From Bacillota bacterium (GTDB taxonomy: Bacteria > Bacillota > Sulfobacillia > JAJZYS01 > JAJZLH01): a stretch of 59,929 bases of DNA. The stretch spans positions 1 to 59,929 of the forward strand of contig JAKAUI010000044.1 in assembly GCA_021827745.1 (NCBI GenBank). Reading direction: 5' to 3'. Every line of letters begins with the position of its first letter. Within the stretch, counting starts at the first letter, position 1. The position numbers and the translations under genes were made by a program. The notes under the pieces were generated by a model that saw only the letters and a list, made by a program, of their open reading frames with translations, made no database searches and was not told where the DNA came from. Below, piece by piece: positions 59,601-59,929 of the stretch.

Positions 59601-59929
59601 GTGGAATCCACCATCGAGCCCCCGGCGGACGGCAGCCTTGCCTCGATCGAAGGCGAGCAGGGCAGCTCTGAGCGCACCGATGCGGGCAGCGTGAACGAGG
59701 CCTTGGCCGCAGAAGAGACTGCCGATCGATCTGCCCCTAAGAAGCGCGCCGGCAAGGCGCCCGCCAAGTCCGGCGCCAAGGCCAAGCAGACGCCGCCTGC
59801 CGTGGACCAGGAAGATCAGCTGGCGCTTGAGGCCGAGGTGCCGACCATTTCGCCCGGCGACCTGATCGAGGGCAAGGTGGTCGAGCTGCACGCCGATCAC
59901 GCCCTGGTCGACGTCGGCTACAAGTCTGA
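59601..59929 (+). CDS. rpsA: 30S ribosomal protein S1, N-terminal part
   Basis: Open to the right edge; 109 complete codons. The first 75 residues are acidic, then Lys/Ala-rich (KKRAGKAPAKSGAKAKQ, about 52-68); the first S1 domain begins near 85 with ISPGDLIEGKVVELHADHALVDVGYKS. GTG 59601 is preceded by GAGGCGG (59589-59595). The N-terminal extension is not part of classical S1 and may come from the fusions common in this group. S1 binds mRNA for initiation. Confidence 0.9.
   Translation, partial: MESTIEPPADGSLASIEGEQGSSERTDAGSVNEALAAEETADRSAPKKRAGKAPAKSGAKAKQTPPAVDQEDQLALEAEVPTISPGDLIEGKVVELHADHALVDVGYKS

Noticed and set aside
1-59929. CRISPR arrays, insertion sequences, prophage, tRNA or rRNA genes.
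   Set aside because: No regularly spaced repeats, transposase, integrase other than XerC, or cloverleaf-like sequence was recognised.

Overview
The window is about 60 kb of dense, high-G+C (roughly two-thirds G+C by eye) bacterial core chromosome. PolC, RNase J, FtsK/SpoIIIE, YlxM/YlxR/YlxQ/YlxP, a nusA-infB-rbfA-nrnA-truB-ribF-rpsO-pnp series and an asd-dapG-dapA-rnj series point to the Firmicutes (Bacillota). The base composition, the short EF-Ts and the archaeal-type ProS suggest a deep-branching high-G+C lineage (Symbiobacterium, Thermaerobacter or Sulfobacillus-like); that placement is inference. Nearly all genes are on the plus strand, with 1-26 bp overlaps and many GTG or TTG starts.

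Layout. 1-5189: ylxM(partial)-ffh-rpsP-khpA-rimM-trmD-rplS-lepB-rnhB (protein targeting, ribosome and tRNA maturation). 5186-6076: a secreted NlpC/P60 wall hydrolase, the only minus-strand gene. 6205-10998: topA-xerC-pepF. 11009-14749: argF-argG-argH, the last three steps of arginine synthesis, behind a leader that reads as a ribosome-mediated attenuator with an arginine-rich leader peptide. 14746-24644: rpsB-tsf-pyrH-frr-uppS-cdsA-dxr-rseP-ispG-proS and a glycosyltransferase (translation, UMP kinase, isoprenoid and lipid precursors). 24679-28560: polC. 28615-36584: rimP-nusA-ylxR-ylxQ-infB-ylxP-rbfA-nrnA-truB-ribF. 36581-40928: rpsO-pnp, M16 peptidase, dut. 41082-42674: APC permease. 42790-47866: asd-dapG-dapA and an RNase J gene preceded by a large structured leader. 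47981-56063: ftsK, ridA, a pseudouridine synthase, nicotinamidase, nicotinate phosphoribosyltransferase and three tandem M42-family genes, the last without metal ligands. 56136-59929: class III aminotransferase, dedA, cmk, plsC and the start of rpsA.

The strongest unusual signal is the argF leader (11009-11205): promoter, 29-codon ORF with an AGG AGG GCC AGG AGG AAG CGC block, and three mutually exclusive RNA pairings ending in a U-tailed terminator. Second is the 45994-46167 leader before RNase J, with four alternating copies of complementary hexamers that allow competing folds. Several r-protein and nus-operon leaders (rpsB, rimP, rpsO-pnp, rpsA) carry clear hairpins. No CRISPR, insertion sequence, prophage, rRNA or tRNA gene was found. 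No decisive computation (covariance search, RNA folding, BLAST) was available; all calls come from reading the sequence.
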